Shown here: positions 27,092-36,774 of the stretch, piece by piece
Numbering within the stretch: position 1 is the first letter of the stretch
Layout: each line of letters starts with the position of its first letter
Assembly (NCBI GenBank): GCA_023411115.1
Contig: JAEYPF010000013.1
Coordinates: 156,008-220,007 of the forward strand
Origin: Methanobacteriota archaeon
Lineage (GTDB): Archaea; Methanobacteriota; Methanobacteria; Methanobacteriales; Methanobacteriaceae
Length of the DNA: 64,000 nucleotides
Direction of reading: 5' to 3'
Made by a program: the position numbers and the translations under genes
The notes under the pieces: generated by a model
Told to the model about the DNA's origin: nothing
What the model saw: only the letters and a program-made list of their open reading frames with translations
Databases searched by the model: none

Positions 27092-28792
27092 ATGAAAAAT
27101 ATGAAAGTTGCAACTATCCTTTACGATGTTGCAGATTTGCTGGAAATGAAAGAGGAAAAATTTAAACCTCGAGCATATAGGAGAGCTGCAGGTACAATTG
27201 AATCGCTTTCAAAACCAGTTGAAGAACTAAGTGAAAAGGAACTCACGGAATTACCCGGTATTGGGAAGAGCATAGCTAAAAAAATTGAAGAAATAATAGA
27301 AGCAGGCTCATTGGAATATTATGAAAACCTCAAGAAAGAATTTGCTATAGATTTTGAATCTCTTCACCTTGTAGAAGGCCTAGGACCTAAAAAAACCAAA
27401 AAGCTCTATGATGAGTTAGGAATAAGAGATCTGGATGATCTGGAAAGGGCAGCTAAACAACACAGGTTAAGAAAATTAGAAGGCATGGGTGAGAAGAGCG
27501 AACAGAAAATCTTAGAAAACATTGAATTTGCAAGGAAAAAAACAGGTAGAATGCTTTTAGGTAACATTTTACCCCTATCTAAGGAATTGAAAAATAAATT
27601 AAAGGATTTTAAACCAGTAATTAAAGTTGAAATAGCTGGTTCCATTAGAAGGCGAAAGGAAACAATTGGAGATATCGATATTCTTGTTGTTACAAAAGAA
27701 AATGAAGCAGTAATGGATTTTTTTACAAATTTAGAAAATGTTGATAAGATAATTTTAAAAGGGCTTTCTAAATCAACTGTTAGATTAAAAGAGGACATAG
27801 AATGTGATCTAAGGGTTGTTAAAGAAGAATCATTTGGTTCAGCATTGATGTATTTTACTGGCTCCAAGGAAACAAATATAGAACTTAGGAAAGTAGCGAT
27901 TAAGCAGGGTTTAAAATTAAATGAGTACGGTCTTTTTGACGGCAATAAAATGACAGCTGGTAAAATAGAACAGGTAATGTTCGAAAAATTGGGTATGGGT
28001 TATATTGAACCCGAATTAAGGGAAAATAGGGGAGAAATAAAGGCTGCACTGGAAGGTAGACTTCCTAAATTGGTTGACTACAGTGATTTAAAAGGAGATC
28101 TTCAGATGCACACCAAATGGAGTGATGGGTCGTATACCATTAAAGAAATGGCAGAAAAATCCCGAGAAATTGGACATGAGTACATAGCTATTACAGATCA
28201 TGTTGGTACATTACGTATAGCAAAGGGAATGAATGAAGAAAAAATTCGAAGCCAGATAAAAGAGATAGAGAACATTAACATGGAAATTGATGAGATTACC
28301 ATTTTAACTGGTGCAGAAGTTAATATAATGTCTGATGGTAAGCTGGATATGGGAGATGAAATTTTAAAGGATCTTGATGTTGTTGTAGCAAGTATTCATT
28401 CGGGTTTCAGGCAGGATGAGGAAAAAATAACTGACAGGATGATATCTGCAATGTGGAATGATAATGTTGACATAATAGCCCACCCTACAGGCCGTAAAAT
28501 TCATGAAAGGAAAGCATATGAACTGGATTTAAATAGAATATTTGAAACCTCCAAGGATACTGGAACATTCCTTGAAATAAACTCTTATCCCAGTAGACTG
28601 GATTTAAATGATTCAAATGTTAAAAGAGCGGTAGAATCTGGCTGTAAATTGTCTATAGACACTGATTCTCATAGTACAGATACTTTAAAATATATAGAGC
28701 TGGGTATAGCTACTGCTCGGCGTGGCTGGGCAAAAAAAGAAGATATAATAAATACATTGCCCCTTAAAAAGCTTGAAAAGTTGCTCAGTTAA
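27092..28792 (+). CDS. polX: Family X DNA polymerase/PHP-domain protein (PolX)
   Basis: DNA repair polymerase of about 566 residues. The N-terminal helix-hairpin-helix region includes ELPGIGKSIAKKIEE and VEGLGPKKTKKLYDELG. The palm has GDIDILV with the catalytic Asp pair and the third Asp in ECDLRVV. The C-terminal third is a PHP phosphoesterase domain with MHTKWSDGSYTI, AITDHVG and DTDSHSTD, which gives nuclease activity in relatives. Length and order match archaeal and Bacillus PolX. The start is placed at ATG 27092; a TTG at 27071 and an ATG at 27101 are in frame. Confidence 0.93.
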   Translation: MKNMKVATILYDVADLLEMKEEKFKPRAYRRAAGTIESLSKPVEELSEKELTELPGIGKSIAKKIEEIIEAGSLEYYENLKKEFAIDFESLHLVEGLGPKKTKKLYDELGIRDLDDLERAAKQHRLRKLEGMGEKSEQKILENIEFARKKTGRMLLGNILPLSKELKNKLKDFKPVIKVEIAGSIRRRKETIGDIDILVVTKENEAVMDFFTNLENVDKIILKGLSKSTVRLKEDIECDLRVVKEESFGSALMYFTGSKETNIELRKVAIKQGLKLNEYGLFDGNKMTAGKIEQVMFEKLGMGYIEPELRENRGEIKAALEGRLPKLVDYSDLKGDLQMHTKWSDGSYTIKEMAEKSREIGHEYIAITDHVGTLRIAKGMNEEKIRSQIKEIENINMEIDEITILTGAEVNIMSDGKLDMGDEILKDLDVVVASIHSGFRQDEEKITDRMISAMWNDNVDIIAHPTGRKIHERKAYELDLNRIFETSKDTGTFLEINSYPSRLDLNDSNVKRAVESGCKLSIDTDSHSTDTLKYIELGIATARRGWAKKEDIINTLPLKKLEKLLS

Positions 28793-28807
28793 TTTGAATA
28801 TGGTTAA

Positions 28808-29629
28808 TTACTCATATTGTTTATCCAATATCTCCTTTATTTTCTGATGCTTATCTAAAGTAGCTTTAAAAAGTTCATCAAAAATATCGGGCAGTTCTTT
28901 TTCCAGTACTTTCACACCTTCTTCTGTAATGCCGCCTTTTGTAGCTACTCGTGAAATTACCTCTTTAAAACTCATATTTTCTTCTTTAAGGAGTTTTGCA
29001 GTACCATAAAGCGTATTTATAACCATATTTTCTGCTTCTTCTTTTGTGAAGTTGCTATTTCTCGCGCTCACTTCAGCAAACTTCATAAAAATCTCAGCGA
29101 TAAATGCAGGGGCACAGCTTGTTAAATCAGATCCAACTTCAAAATTTTCTTCTTCAATAATTCGCACGTTGCTAATGGAATTGAAGAGATTATTTACGAA
29201 CGTTGCTTCTTGTTCAGTCACTCTTTCATTATGGTGGATAAGTGAAACTCCTTCGCCCACTTTTGAAGTTAAACTGGGAATAACTTTGGTAATTTTGCCT
29301 GGAAAAACGCTTTTTATGTTTGCTATGGTTAAAGCTGCTGCAATGTATGTGATATGGGAATCTTCTGAAAGCTTGGTTTTCATTTCTTCAATCACCTCTT
29401 TTACAGCAGAGGTTCCAACAAAAAGAAATATTTCACTGCATTTTTCAGCTAAATCTGCATTACTGTCAGTTATTTCGATCTCAGGATACTCTTCTTTAAT
29501 ATTGACAAGTTTATTCATTGTTCTGGTTGAGATAATAATTTCATCAGGCTTTAAAATTTCAGAAGATAAAACACCTTCTATAATCATACTTCCCATACTT
29601 CCATAACCTATAAATCCTATTTTTGTCAT
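28808..29629 (-). CDS. proC: Pyrroline-5-carboxylate reductase family protein
   Basis: NAD(P)H-dependent reductase of the ProC type, 273 residues. The Rossmann motif GFIGYGSMGSMI is at residues 4-15, and the C-terminal domain contains the family region around GSDLTSCAPAFIAEIF and GTAKLLKEE, ending with TKGGITEEGVKVLE, which matches the ProC signature TxPGGTT only loosely. It likely makes proline, but the divergence of the signature (KGGITEEG) leaves room for a related imine reductase. Confidence 0.78.
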   Translation of the reverse strand: MTKIGFIGYGSMGSMIIEGVLSSEILKPDEIIISTRTMNKLVNIKEEYPEIEITDSNADLAEKCSEIFLFVGTSAVKEVIEEMKTKLSEDSHITYIAAALTIANIKSVFPGKITKVIPSLTSKVGEGVSLIHHNERVTEQEATFVNNLFNSISNVRIIEEENFEVGSDLTSCAPAFIAEIFMKFAEVSARNSNFTKEEAENMVINTLYGTAKLLKEENMSFKEVISRVATKGGITEEGVKVLEKELPDIFDELFKATLDKHQKIKEILDKQYE

Positions 29630-29644
29630 AAATTTGCTCCCTAT

Positions 29645-30367
29645 TTATTTTTGCCCGCCGTAAATGGAGAAAATCCCGTATTTATAGTAGCAGTCCACAT
29701 TTTTAAATCCAATGGATTTCAATGAATTTAACTGATTTTCAAGTTTATCGGGATTATTATCTGGATTATTTTTATATTGATCAGGTATATGATGGAAACT
29801 TTCTGAAATTTCAATTTTTGTTTCATTTTCAATTATCCATTCTTCCCAAAGCTTTAGATACCATTTCTCTAAATCTACAGAAGTAGCGCGTACAACATCT
29901 ATATTTAAAAAGAATCCCCCTAAATTCAAGTTATCATAAATATATTTGAACAGAGATTCCTTTTGTTCTGCCTTTAAATGGTGTATTGCTAATGATGAAA
30001 CTACAAAATCAAAATCAGCAGTTAATAAGTCGCTTTTAATCAGTTCTTGGAATGTAATTTGGATAAACTTTAGCCCTTGATATGGTTCAAGCCTCTTTTT
30101 TGCATTTTCAATCATATCTACTGAACCATCAATTAGAGTTCCTTCAAGATTATTATCGACTTTTGAGAGTTCATGAGTTATTCTTCCATCGCCGCATCCA
30201 AGTTCAAGCATCTTAATGGGTTTATTTTGATCTGCTAAAAAGTGATTATATAACGACTTCATTATCTCAAGTAATTTGTATCTTTCCAGAATGTATATGT
30301 CAGCATTTTCAATAAATTCTAATGCAGATCCCCTATTTTTCCATTCTGATCTTTCAAATTCGCTCAT
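29645..30367 (-). CDS. Class I SAM-dependent methyltransferase
   Basis: Soluble methyltransferase of 240 residues with the SAM-binding motif LELGCGDGRITHEL near residue 55 and a Rossmann-fold core; the motif FVVSSLAIHHLKAEQK is the typical post-II region. The acceptor is unknown. ATG 30367 has GAGG about eight bases upstream, which fixes the start against four extra codons. The GNAT gene ends 20 bases upstream on the same strand. Confidence 0.82.
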   Translation of the reverse strand: MSEFERSEWKNRGSALEFIENADIYILERYKLLEIMKSLYNHFLADQNKPIKMLELGCGDGRITHELSKVDNNLEGTLIDGSVDMIENAKKRLEPYQGLKFIQITFQELIKSDLLTADFDFVVSSLAIHHLKAEQKESLFKYIYDNLNLGGFFLNIDVVRATSVDLEKWYLKLWEEWIIENETKIEISESFHHIPDQYKNNPDNNPDKLENQLNSLKSIGFKNVDCYYKYGIFSIYGGQK

Positions 30368-30387
30368 GTTGGCCCTCAAATATTCAT

Positions 30388-30846
30388 TTAATGATTATTT
30401 TTTTCTAAATATACCAGGTTTAAATTTTCAGTTAATTTTTCGGTTTTAAATTTGGTGTAACCTAGTTTTTCATACAATTTAATGTTTTTATGACTTTTAT
30501 GCCCGGTAATAAGTTCAAATCTCTGACATTCATTAAAATTGTCCTCTATCTCTTTCATTAACTCTGTTCCAATCCCTTGATTTTGAAAATCTGGATGAAC
30601 AATAAGTCTACCTATATAACAGGTTTCATCATTTATTTGTAATGCTCTTACAGAACCAAATATTTCCTTATTTTCAATAACCTTAAGGAAGATGTGGGTT
30701 TTAAATTCTTTATTTATCTCTTCCAGTGTCTGAACAAGAGGAGGAATGTTGAAATCGTTATATAATTCAGCTTCACTTTTATAGGCTAGTTTTTGTAATG
30801 ATAGTATTTCCTCTGCATCAGAAACTTCAGCTTTTTTAATTATCAT
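30388..30846 (-). CDS. GNAT-family N-acetyltransferase
   Basis: Acetyltransferase of about 152 residues with the acetyl-CoA-binding motif RLIVHPDFQNQGIGTELM and the end motif NIKLYEKLGY. The fold starts at MIIKKAEVSD, so I place the start at ATG 30846; the frame stays open for 30 codons upstream without similarity to the family. The substrate is unknown. A TATA-like ATATATAAC (30940-30950, minus) precedes it. Confidence 0.8.
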   Translation of the reverse strand: MIIKKAEVSDAEEILSLQKLAYKSEAELYNDFNIPPLVQTLEEINKEFKTHIFLKVIENKEIFGSVRALQINDETCYIGRLIVHPDFQNQGIGTELMKEIEDNFNECQRFELITGHKSHKNIKLYEKLGYTKFKTEKLTENLNLVYLEKNNH

Positions 30847-31541
30847 TTTAATCAATTTTACATGGTAATTTAAAACTTTGTAGTATGTTGTTTGTTTAAG
30901 GACTAAATAATAAATTAGTTTTATCTCCACACCCAAAAGAAGTTATATATGCGTTATTAAATCTTATTTGGAGTTTATAAATAACATAATTGGATTTTAA
31001 ATTTATTTTGTAATTCAAATTACTGTTTTTTACAATATTCAGTTCATTTAATTTAGGGATTGTATGAATAAATAGGCAATAATTTTTTTGTTAAACTATG
31101 CACTGTATTTAGACTTCTTGATTACAAAAATCTTCTGATCATTTAGACTATTATGATCCATTAATATATCTTTAAGTGAAAATGGAATTATGAAGTTAAT
31201 ATATTCATTTGGGCATTATAAAGCGTTTTTTAGATTAAATTATTGACGTAAGGAGATGAATCATTTGAATAATAGGTATAATTTGTTTTTGAATTTTATT
31301 TTTCCAGTTAAGGCTTTAATTTTTCCTTAATTTTTTACATTTTTTAATATAAATAACAGTCTAATATCACTTTTTACATAATTTTAGGTGAAATAATACT
31401 TTTTTTATGAAAAATGCTTGATATTATTCAGATTTAAGCTTATATTTTGAAAATTATAACGTTTATATGTAACGAATAATAATAATATATTATGGTGCAG
31501 TAATACAATTTCACTAGAAATTATTAAATGGAGTTATGACA
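30847..31541. other. Long AT-rich divergent intergenic region
   Basis: About 690 bases between the GNAT gene and the receiver gene. I find no gene or RNA that I can support. A 21-codon frame (31265-31330, TTG start after GGAGATGA) is the only coding hint. The right end holds AT-rich promoter-like DNA for the receiver gene, with a GGAG site just before its start. Confidence 0.4.
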
Positions 31542-31943
31542 ATGTCGGATACAACAATTTTAATTGTTGAAGATGAAGCCATCGCTGCAATAAATCTCCA
31601 GAATTGGTTCCAATTTTGGGGCTATAATGCTACCATTATAGCATGCTCCGAAAAAACAGCTCTTGAAAAAGTTCAGGGAATAAAATTGGATTTGGCACTG
31701 ATAAATATTGAATATAAAAACCTCAACGATAGAATAAATTTTGCTAAAAAAATAACTGATAATTTTGATACAGCCGTGGTGTACGTTACATCATATCTAG
31801 ATGATGAAATTATGCAGTATATGAGGGCCACAAGACCTCATGGATATATAACAAAACCTTTTGAAGAAAATCAATTAAAATATACGGTTGAAAATGCTCT
31901 TTATAAAAGAAAAATATACAAAAGATTTATTGCAAGTAAATAG
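31542..31943 (+). CDS. Single-domain receiver protein lacking the phospho-acceptor Asp
   Basis: Stand-alone response-regulator receiver domain, 133 residues. The acidic pair (VEDE, residues 9-12), the switch Thr (VTSYLDDE, T83) and the conserved Lys (YITKPFEENQL, K105) are in place. The position of the phosphorylated Asp is Asn55 in DLALINIEY, where relatives have MDI. It therefore probably cannot be phosphorylated in the usual way and may signal by binding alone. ATG 31542 is chosen because GGAG lies eight bases upstream; an ATG two codons earlier is too close to that site. Confidence 0.82.
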   Translation: MSDTTILIVEDEAIAAINLQNWFQFWGYNATIIACSEKTALEKVQGIKLDLALINIEYKNLNDRINFAKKITDNFDTAVVYVTSYLDDEIMQYMRATRPHGYITKPFEENQLKYTVENALYKRKIYKRFIASK

Positions 31944-32044
31944 ACTGAAATGCAGGATTAATTAATTATTTTCCTATTTTTTTCTTTTTAGCCTTAAAAA
32001 CACGTTTTTTGCTCTAGAAAATGTAAATTAATAATAAATTCTCA

Positions 32045-33121
32045 TTAAAATGAATTAATTTTCTCTAAAATTCGCTCGCTTAAAAATTCAGGAGATATGA
32101 AATCAGGATACACTGGAAGCCTTTCATCTAAAAATAGGCCCATTTCTTCTGTCATCTTTTTAAGATCTTCTAATTCTGGCCACGGTGCTTCGGGATTTAC
32201 GAAGTCCTTGGTAAGCGGCGAAACTCCTCCCCAATCATCGGCACCTGCAAGGAGAAATACCTGTGCATTTTGATTATTCAGATTTGGAGGTACTTGAACT
32301 CCTGTATTTGGGAATAAAAGCCGGGTTACAGCAACCATTTTTATCATTTCTATAACAGAAGGTTCTTTCCATGATTCCATAGGAATACCTGGTTTAGGTT
32401 TGAAGTTTTGAATGATTATTTCCTGAATATGGCCGTATTTGTCATTCATTCTTTTTATTTCAAGGAGAGATTCGGCTCTTTCTTCTATTGTTTCTCCTAT
32501 TCCAATAAGCAGTCCTGTTGTAAATGGAATATTTAATTTTCCAGCATTTTCAATGGTTTTAATCCGCAATTTAGGGTCTTTTCCAGGACTTTTTTCATGT
32601 ACAATTGTTTTCATAAGTCGTTCACTTGTATTTTCAAGCATTAACCCCATGGATGCATTTACTTCCCTCAGCAGCTTTAATTCTTTCTTTTTAAGCACGC
32701 CAGGGTTACTGTGAGGTAAAAGACCTGTATTTTTTAAGGTTTCATCACAGATAAAATAGAGGTATTCTATCATGGTTTGATATCCCAGTTTTTCAAGTGC
32801 TAATTTTACTTCAGGAGTTTCTTCTGGAAGCTCTCCAAATGTAAAAAGGGCTTCCTTACATCCATATTTATCTGCTTCATTTAGAACATCAAAAATTTCC
32901 TGGTGGTTCATTAAAATTCTTGAAGTTTCATCAGGAGTTTTTTTAAAAGTACAGTATCCACATTCATTCCTGCAGATATCTGTAAGTGGTAAAAAAGCAT
33001 TTTTTGAATATGTAATTCGGTCCATACCTCTTTTTGATTGTGCAGTGGAAATTAAAGATATTATGTCCTTTCCTTTTGAGTTTAAAAGAGATATTATGTT
33101 TTCTTTTGAGTATTCGCCCAT
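32045..33121 (-). CDS. cofG: FO synthase subunit CofG (radical SAM)
   Basis: Radical SAM enzyme that, with CofH, makes the deazaflavin FO from a diaminouracil and tyrosine, for coenzyme F420. The cluster-binding motif CRNECGYC (CxxxCxxC) is at residues 50-57. Other family segments are GETIEERAESLLEI and LLAGADDWGGVSPLTKDFVNPE. The length of 358 residues is normal. AAGGAAG precedes the ATG. It is 55 bases after the small conserved gene and mptA on the same strand, so F420 and methanopterin genes may be transcribed together. Confidence 0.95.
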   Translation of the reverse strand: MGEYSKENIISLLNSKGKDIISLISTAQSKRGMDRITYSKNAFLPLTDICRNECGYCTFKKTPDETSRILMNHQEIFDVLNEADKYGCKEALFTFGELPEETPEVKLALEKLGYQTMIEYLYFICDETLKNTGLLPHSNPGVLKKKELKLLREVNASMGLMLENTSERLMKTIVHEKSPGKDPKLRIKTIENAGKLNIPFTTGLLIGIGETIEERAESLLEIKRMNDKYGHIQEIIIQNFKPKPGIPMESWKEPSVIEMIKMVAVTRLLFPNTGVQVPPNLNNQNAQVFLLAGADDWGGVSPLTKDFVNPEAPWPELEDLKKMTEEMGLFLDERLPVYPDFISPEFLSERILEKINSF

Positions 33122-33176
33122 GATATCTTCCTTTAATGTTATAAAACAAAATTAGAATTAAGTAATTGTTGTTGAA

Positions 33177-33614
33177 TTACCCTTCTGTATTTGCAACAAC
33201 AACTTCAACGAACTGCGGGCCTATTCCGCTTTTATCTTTCCATGTAACTATGAAGGTTCCAAATGTATCTATCATGCCTAAAGAATAGAATACATTACAA
33301 TTCATAGCTTCTAAAGACTCTTTAAGCCGGTACACTCCAGTAATATCGGTTTCACTTTGGATAGGAACACTTTCTCTTATTCTCTCATCCATTATTCCAA
33401 GAATATTGCCTCCTTCTTCGGAATATATATCTATATGGCGTGCACCTAGACCTTTTAAAAGATTTAAGAGAACTGCATCCATTTCTGTTTCATCAAATTG
33501 TTTTCTTGACATTCCTCTTACAATAAGGATGTTATTTGCATCTATGGCAGGTCTTGAACCATGAAACGCCTCTAATTCGCCCATTATCTGGCCTGCGATT
33601 TTGTGTGTTTGCAT
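33177..33614 (-). CDS. Methanogen-conserved protein of unknown function (mptA-cofG cluster)
   Basis: Soluble protein of 145 residues. I do not recognise a catalytic motif. Visible features are GSRPAIDANNILIVRGMSRKQ and an alpha/beta pattern ending in VEVVVANTEG. It might be the archaeal family DUF2111, from memory and not checked. The start is ATG 33614 or the GTG one codon before; GGAGAGG lies upstream. It begins 26 bases after the mptA stop and precedes cofG, so a role in coenzyme synthesis is possible. Confidence 0.6.
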   Translation of the reverse strand: MQTHKIAGQIMGELEAFHGSRPAIDANNILIVRGMSRKQFDETEMDAVLLNLLKGLGARHIDIYSEEGGNILGIMDERIRESVPIQSETDITGVYRLKESLEAMNCNVFYSLGMIDTFGTFIVTWKDKSGIGPQFVEVVVANTEG

Positions 33615-33639
33615 CACTGAGTATCCTCTCCAAAATGTA

Positions 33640-34626
33640 TCATTTACTAACTTCTTTAATGGAATAATCAACGTTATCCGTTTCTTCTATGCTTTCAATT
33701 TCATATTTAAGCTCGCCCAATGTGGCAACTTTTTCTGCAAATGCATTGTGCCTGTGTATACTCTCTTCATTTATCTGCCTTACAGTTACAAGAGTGTCGT
33801 CAGGAAGATCAGAATATGCATTAACGATTTTTTGTACCATATTCCTTACACAATCTTCCACAAACATGGGATTTTCATGTGCATGGACCACAACTGCATT
33901 TTCATCAGGTCTTTTTAAAAGTTCACAGACTGAAGAGCTCATTGAATCTTCTATGATACGTATAAGATCTTCACCACGTATTAGGTTCTGTTCTGGGACT
34001 TCTATCATGATCATTCCCCTTCCTCTCTGGTTGTGAGAAGCAAGTGATACAGAGTTTAATACTCTTTCTGTTGTTTCATCGTCTAAGAATTCAAGAAGTT
34101 TTTGTTTTGAACTCTCTCTTATGGATTCCTGTGCGCAGGGACATGCTGTCATTCCAATAACTTCAGCACCGATCATCTTTCTTATTGTAACTTCATCTCC
34201 ATCCCTGTAACCTATGGCATCTGCCATGATTTTGGTCATTTCCTGGGTTTTCATTTTTGTAACTGGAGATTTTTTCATGAACATGAAATCACTTTCCATG
34301 CTCACCTCAGCCCTCCTTGCATATTTGTGTTTTTCAAGGAGAAGGCTTACTATTTCAGCGCAAACAGATTCTATTTCAACTGCTGAGCTTCCAGTAGCTT
34401 CTTCAAGGACTTCAGTAATAGCTTCTGGATTTCTTGACATGTGGATCCCTCTTTGCTTGCTTGGAAGATCCACAAATGCATCAAAAGTAGGTAAAAGCAC
34501 GATTGGCCTTTTTCCTTCTCTTTCGATTTTTAAAAGCTTTTTAACCCCGCTAACTCCAACCCTTGTAAGATGAACAGGAATAGTGGGTATTTTATCTTGT
34601 GTGTCTGGAAAACATGTGCTAGACAA
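33640..34626 (-). CDS. mptA: GTP cyclohydrolase MptA
   Basis: Fe(II)-dependent GTP cyclohydrolase of the FolE2 family that makes 7,8-dihydroneopterin cyclic phosphate, the first step to methanopterin. The catalytic Cys region TACPCAQE and the metal ligands around SHNQRGRG and VVHAHENPMFVED are seen. The predicted start is a TTG at 34626, five bases after GGGGTGA; the GTG at 34635 is itself part of that site. It has 328 residues. A TATA-like stretch (TTAAATATTTAAA, 34665-34677) and an inverted-repeat cluster lie upstream. Confidence 0.93.
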   Translation of the reverse strand: MSSTCFPDTQDKIPTIPVHLTRVGVSGVKKLLKIEREGKRPIVLLPTFDAFVDLPSKQRGIHMSRNPEAITEVLEEATGSSAVEIESVCAEIVSLLLEKHKYARRAEVSMESDFMFMKKSPVTKMKTQEMTKIMADAIGYRDGDEVTIRKMIGAEVIGMTACPCAQESIRESSKQKLLEFLDDETTERVLNSVSLASHNQRGRGMIMIEVPEQNLIRGEDLIRIIEDSMSSSVCELLKRPDENAVVVHAHENPMFVEDCVRNMVQKIVNAYSDLPDDTLVTVRQINEESIHRHNAFAEKVATLGELKYEIESIEETDNVDYSIKEVSK

Positions 34627-34701
34627 ATTTTTCACCCCGATTAGATAATCTTTAGCATTTTGGAATTTAAATATTTAAGTAAACCATGAATTAATCAATT
34701 A

Positions 34702-34746
34702 TTAGTAATACTAACCTTCAATACTCCAAATATTTGATGGTTAGTA
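34702..34746. promoter_or_regulatory. Inverted-repeat cluster upstream of mptA
   Basis: TTAGTA-A-TACTAA (34702-34714) is a 13-bp palindrome, and TACTAACC (34709-34716) pairs with GGTTAGTA (34739-34746), giving three copies of one half-site about 25 to 80 bases upstream of the mptA TATA box. It could be an operator. The remaining spacer to 34955 is AT-rich with no gene that I can support. Confidence 0.4.
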
Positions 34747-34955
34747 AATCCGTAATTATTGACATGTTAGATCAATTTCTTTTATATCTTTAATCTAAAT
34801 TATTTATAATTTTAATAACAGTTAACTGATTTATAAAGGTAATCAAATAATCATTGAATATTCATTACAATCAGTTTTACGGCAAAATAAGAATGAAAAA
34901 ATGGTAATTATACAAAAATGGCAATAATCGGGTATTTTCATTAAGCAAAATTAAA

Positions 34956-35636
34956 TTAAAAATTAAATATTAAGTTTTTAAATTCTTGGGGAGTTAAGTC
35001 CTTTAGATTATCTAAAACTACCACATTTGCGTTATAAATTTCTTTGGCTCGCTCACCAAGAAGTTCACTGGCTTTATCTGGCTCAACAATTACTAAAATT
35101 TTTTCTAAATTAAGGCTACTCATTTTTCTGCTGATATCGTTTTTCACGTGTTCTATTTTCTTTGAAATGGCTCCAAGTGCAGCATCTGGTATTTTGGGAT
35201 TGATGATCTTCATGTCTTCTGCTTCAAGAGGTACTCCTGCAACAATTATTCTTTGAGGATCCACTCCAAATTTTGAAATCACCTTTCTGAAGTTTCCTTT
35301 GCTGGTCAATATTAAAAGGTTTTCAGATAGCTTTTTAATCTCTTCTTCTACACTTTCCTTTTCGATAACTCCAAAATCTGCCAGCATACTGTCTATTTTA
35401 GTTCTGACGTTTAAAATTTTATGACAGAATAAGTTTGCCTCTTTTTCATTGAGTTTGTGAGATGGTCTGCTGGAATAAATAAATTCTTCAGCTTCAATTA
35501 ATTCATTTAAAACTTCTCCAAAGAGTTCTACATTGATTTCTCCTTTTACTGGAGTTTTAAATTTTTCACCTGTTTTTTTAGATTTTCCTGCCTCTTCAAT
35601 TAGTAATTGAGCTTGATGAAGTCTAAATTTTTCCAT
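34956..35636 (-). CDS. Methanogen-conserved protein of unknown function (possibly DUF2100)
   Basis: Soluble protein of 226 residues, charged, with a helical N-terminal half and an alpha/beta C-terminal third (KILVIVEPDKASELLGERAK). No catalytic motif is visible. It resembles what I remember as DUF2100, unverified. ATG 35636 has GGTGAT six bases upstream. The deacetylase-family gene follows upstream on the same strand with a 100-base spacer. Confidence 0.55.
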   Translation of the reverse strand: MEKFRLHQAQLLIEEAGKSKKTGEKFKTPVKGEINVELFGEVLNELIEAEEFIYSSRPSHKLNEKEANLFCHKILNVRTKIDSMLADFGVIEKESVEEEIKKLSENLLILTSKGNFRKVISKFGVDPQRIIVAGVPLEAEDMKIINPKIPDAALGAISKKIEHVKNDISRKMSSLNLEKILVIVEPDKASELLGERAKEIYNANVVVLDNLKDLTPQEFKNLIFNF

Positions 35637-35737
35637 AAGTATCACCATTAAAATTCGAAAAATAGAGAAAATATATCTTATTTATTTGATCTGCTTAACT
35701 TTATTTCACATTTTCCTCATTGATTCAATCATGAATT

Positions 35738-36754
35738 TTAAAATTCATAAAATGGAGAAAATACATCTTTTATTTTATTAAATGTATTCTTTGCATTCTC
35801 TGAAACTTTCAGTTCATGTTTATAATTCTCATGGCTTATATTATTTAGTGTGTTTATCATTTTGACATTGCACCTTGAAAGGACATCCAGATTGTATCCT
35901 CCTTCTAAAATCAAAGCCAGTGATCCTGAGATATTCATCATTTTATCTGCTATATATTCGTAAAAATCATCAGTAAGTGCTAAACTTGAAAGAGGGTCGT
36001 CCACATGACCATCAAATCCATTATCCATGAAATAAAAGTCTGCATTGAATTTAGAAGCTGCAGGTTCAAGTATTTTATCTAATATGTAAATGTAGTCATC
36101 GGTGGTTGATCCTGGAGCCATGGGGATGTTGATGTTGTATCCTTCACCATCACCGCTGCCTGTTTCTTCTACAAATCCTTTTCCAGGGAATAATGTTCGG
36201 GGATTTTGGTGAATGGAAATATACAGTACATCAGGGTCATTATAGAATATTTCTGACGTTCCATTGCCGAAGTGAACATCAAAATCAAATATAAAGAACT
36301 TTTTAATTTTACGTTCATGCCTTAAATATTCCAGAGCTATGGCAAGGTTGTTAAAAATACAGAATCCCATGGATTTATTTCCTGTTGCATGATGCCCTGG
36401 AGGACGTACAAGTGCATATGCACTTTTATATTTATCTAAAACTAAATCAGCAGCTTTTATTGCTCCGCCTGCAGCGAGTTTTGCTATTTTATAAGTTTCT
36501 GGGGATGCAAATGTGTCATAGTCTATATAGCCCCCTCCACTTTCACAGAAAGATTTGATGTATTCAACATGCTCTTTTGAATGGACCCTTAATATATCTT
36601 CCTTTGTTGCAGTTTCTGGAGAAAAACAGTCTATTTTATTGAATATGCCTTCATTTTTCAGTGAATTAATTATTGCACTCAGTCTTTCTTTATTTTCAGG
36701 ATGATTTCCAGTATCATGCTTTTTATATTCTTCAGAGTAGACCAGGGCGTTCAA
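35738..36754 (-). CDS. Histone deacetylase/AcuC-family amidohydrolase
   Basis: Zinc-dependent deacetylase-fold protein of 338 residues. Family motifs are HPENKERLSAI, LVRPPGHHA, FDFDVHFGNG (zinc ligands), YISIHQNP and ILEGGYNLD. In archaea the substrate may be acetyl-lysine (for example Alba or histones) or acetylpolyamines. The start is a TTG at 36754, preceded by AGGTG at good spacing; a GTG three codons earlier lies inside that site. It sits next to the DUF2769 gene. Confidence 0.9.
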   Translation of the reverse strand: MNALVYSEEYKKHDTGNHPENKERLSAIINSLKNEGIFNKIDCFSPETATKEDILRVHSKEHVEYIKSFCESGGGYIDYDTFASPETYKIAKLAAGGAIKAADLVLDKYKSAYALVRPPGHHATGNKSMGFCIFNNLAIALEYLRHERKIKKFFIFDFDVHFGNGTSEIFYNDPDVLYISIHQNPRTLFPGKGFVEETGSGDGEGYNINIPMAPGSTTDDYIYILDKILEPAASKFNADFYFMDNGFDGHVDDPLSSLALTDDFYEYIADKMMNISGSLALILEGGYNLDVLSRCNVKMINTLNNISHENYKHELKVSENAKNTFNKIKDVFSPFYEF

Positions 36755-36774
36755 TTTAAACACCTATTTTATTT

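Noticed and set aside
31265..31330. 21-codon frame with TTG start after GGAGATGA in the long empty spacer
   Set aside because: Only 21 residues, no recognisable similarity, AT-rich hydrophobic peptide; could arise by chance.
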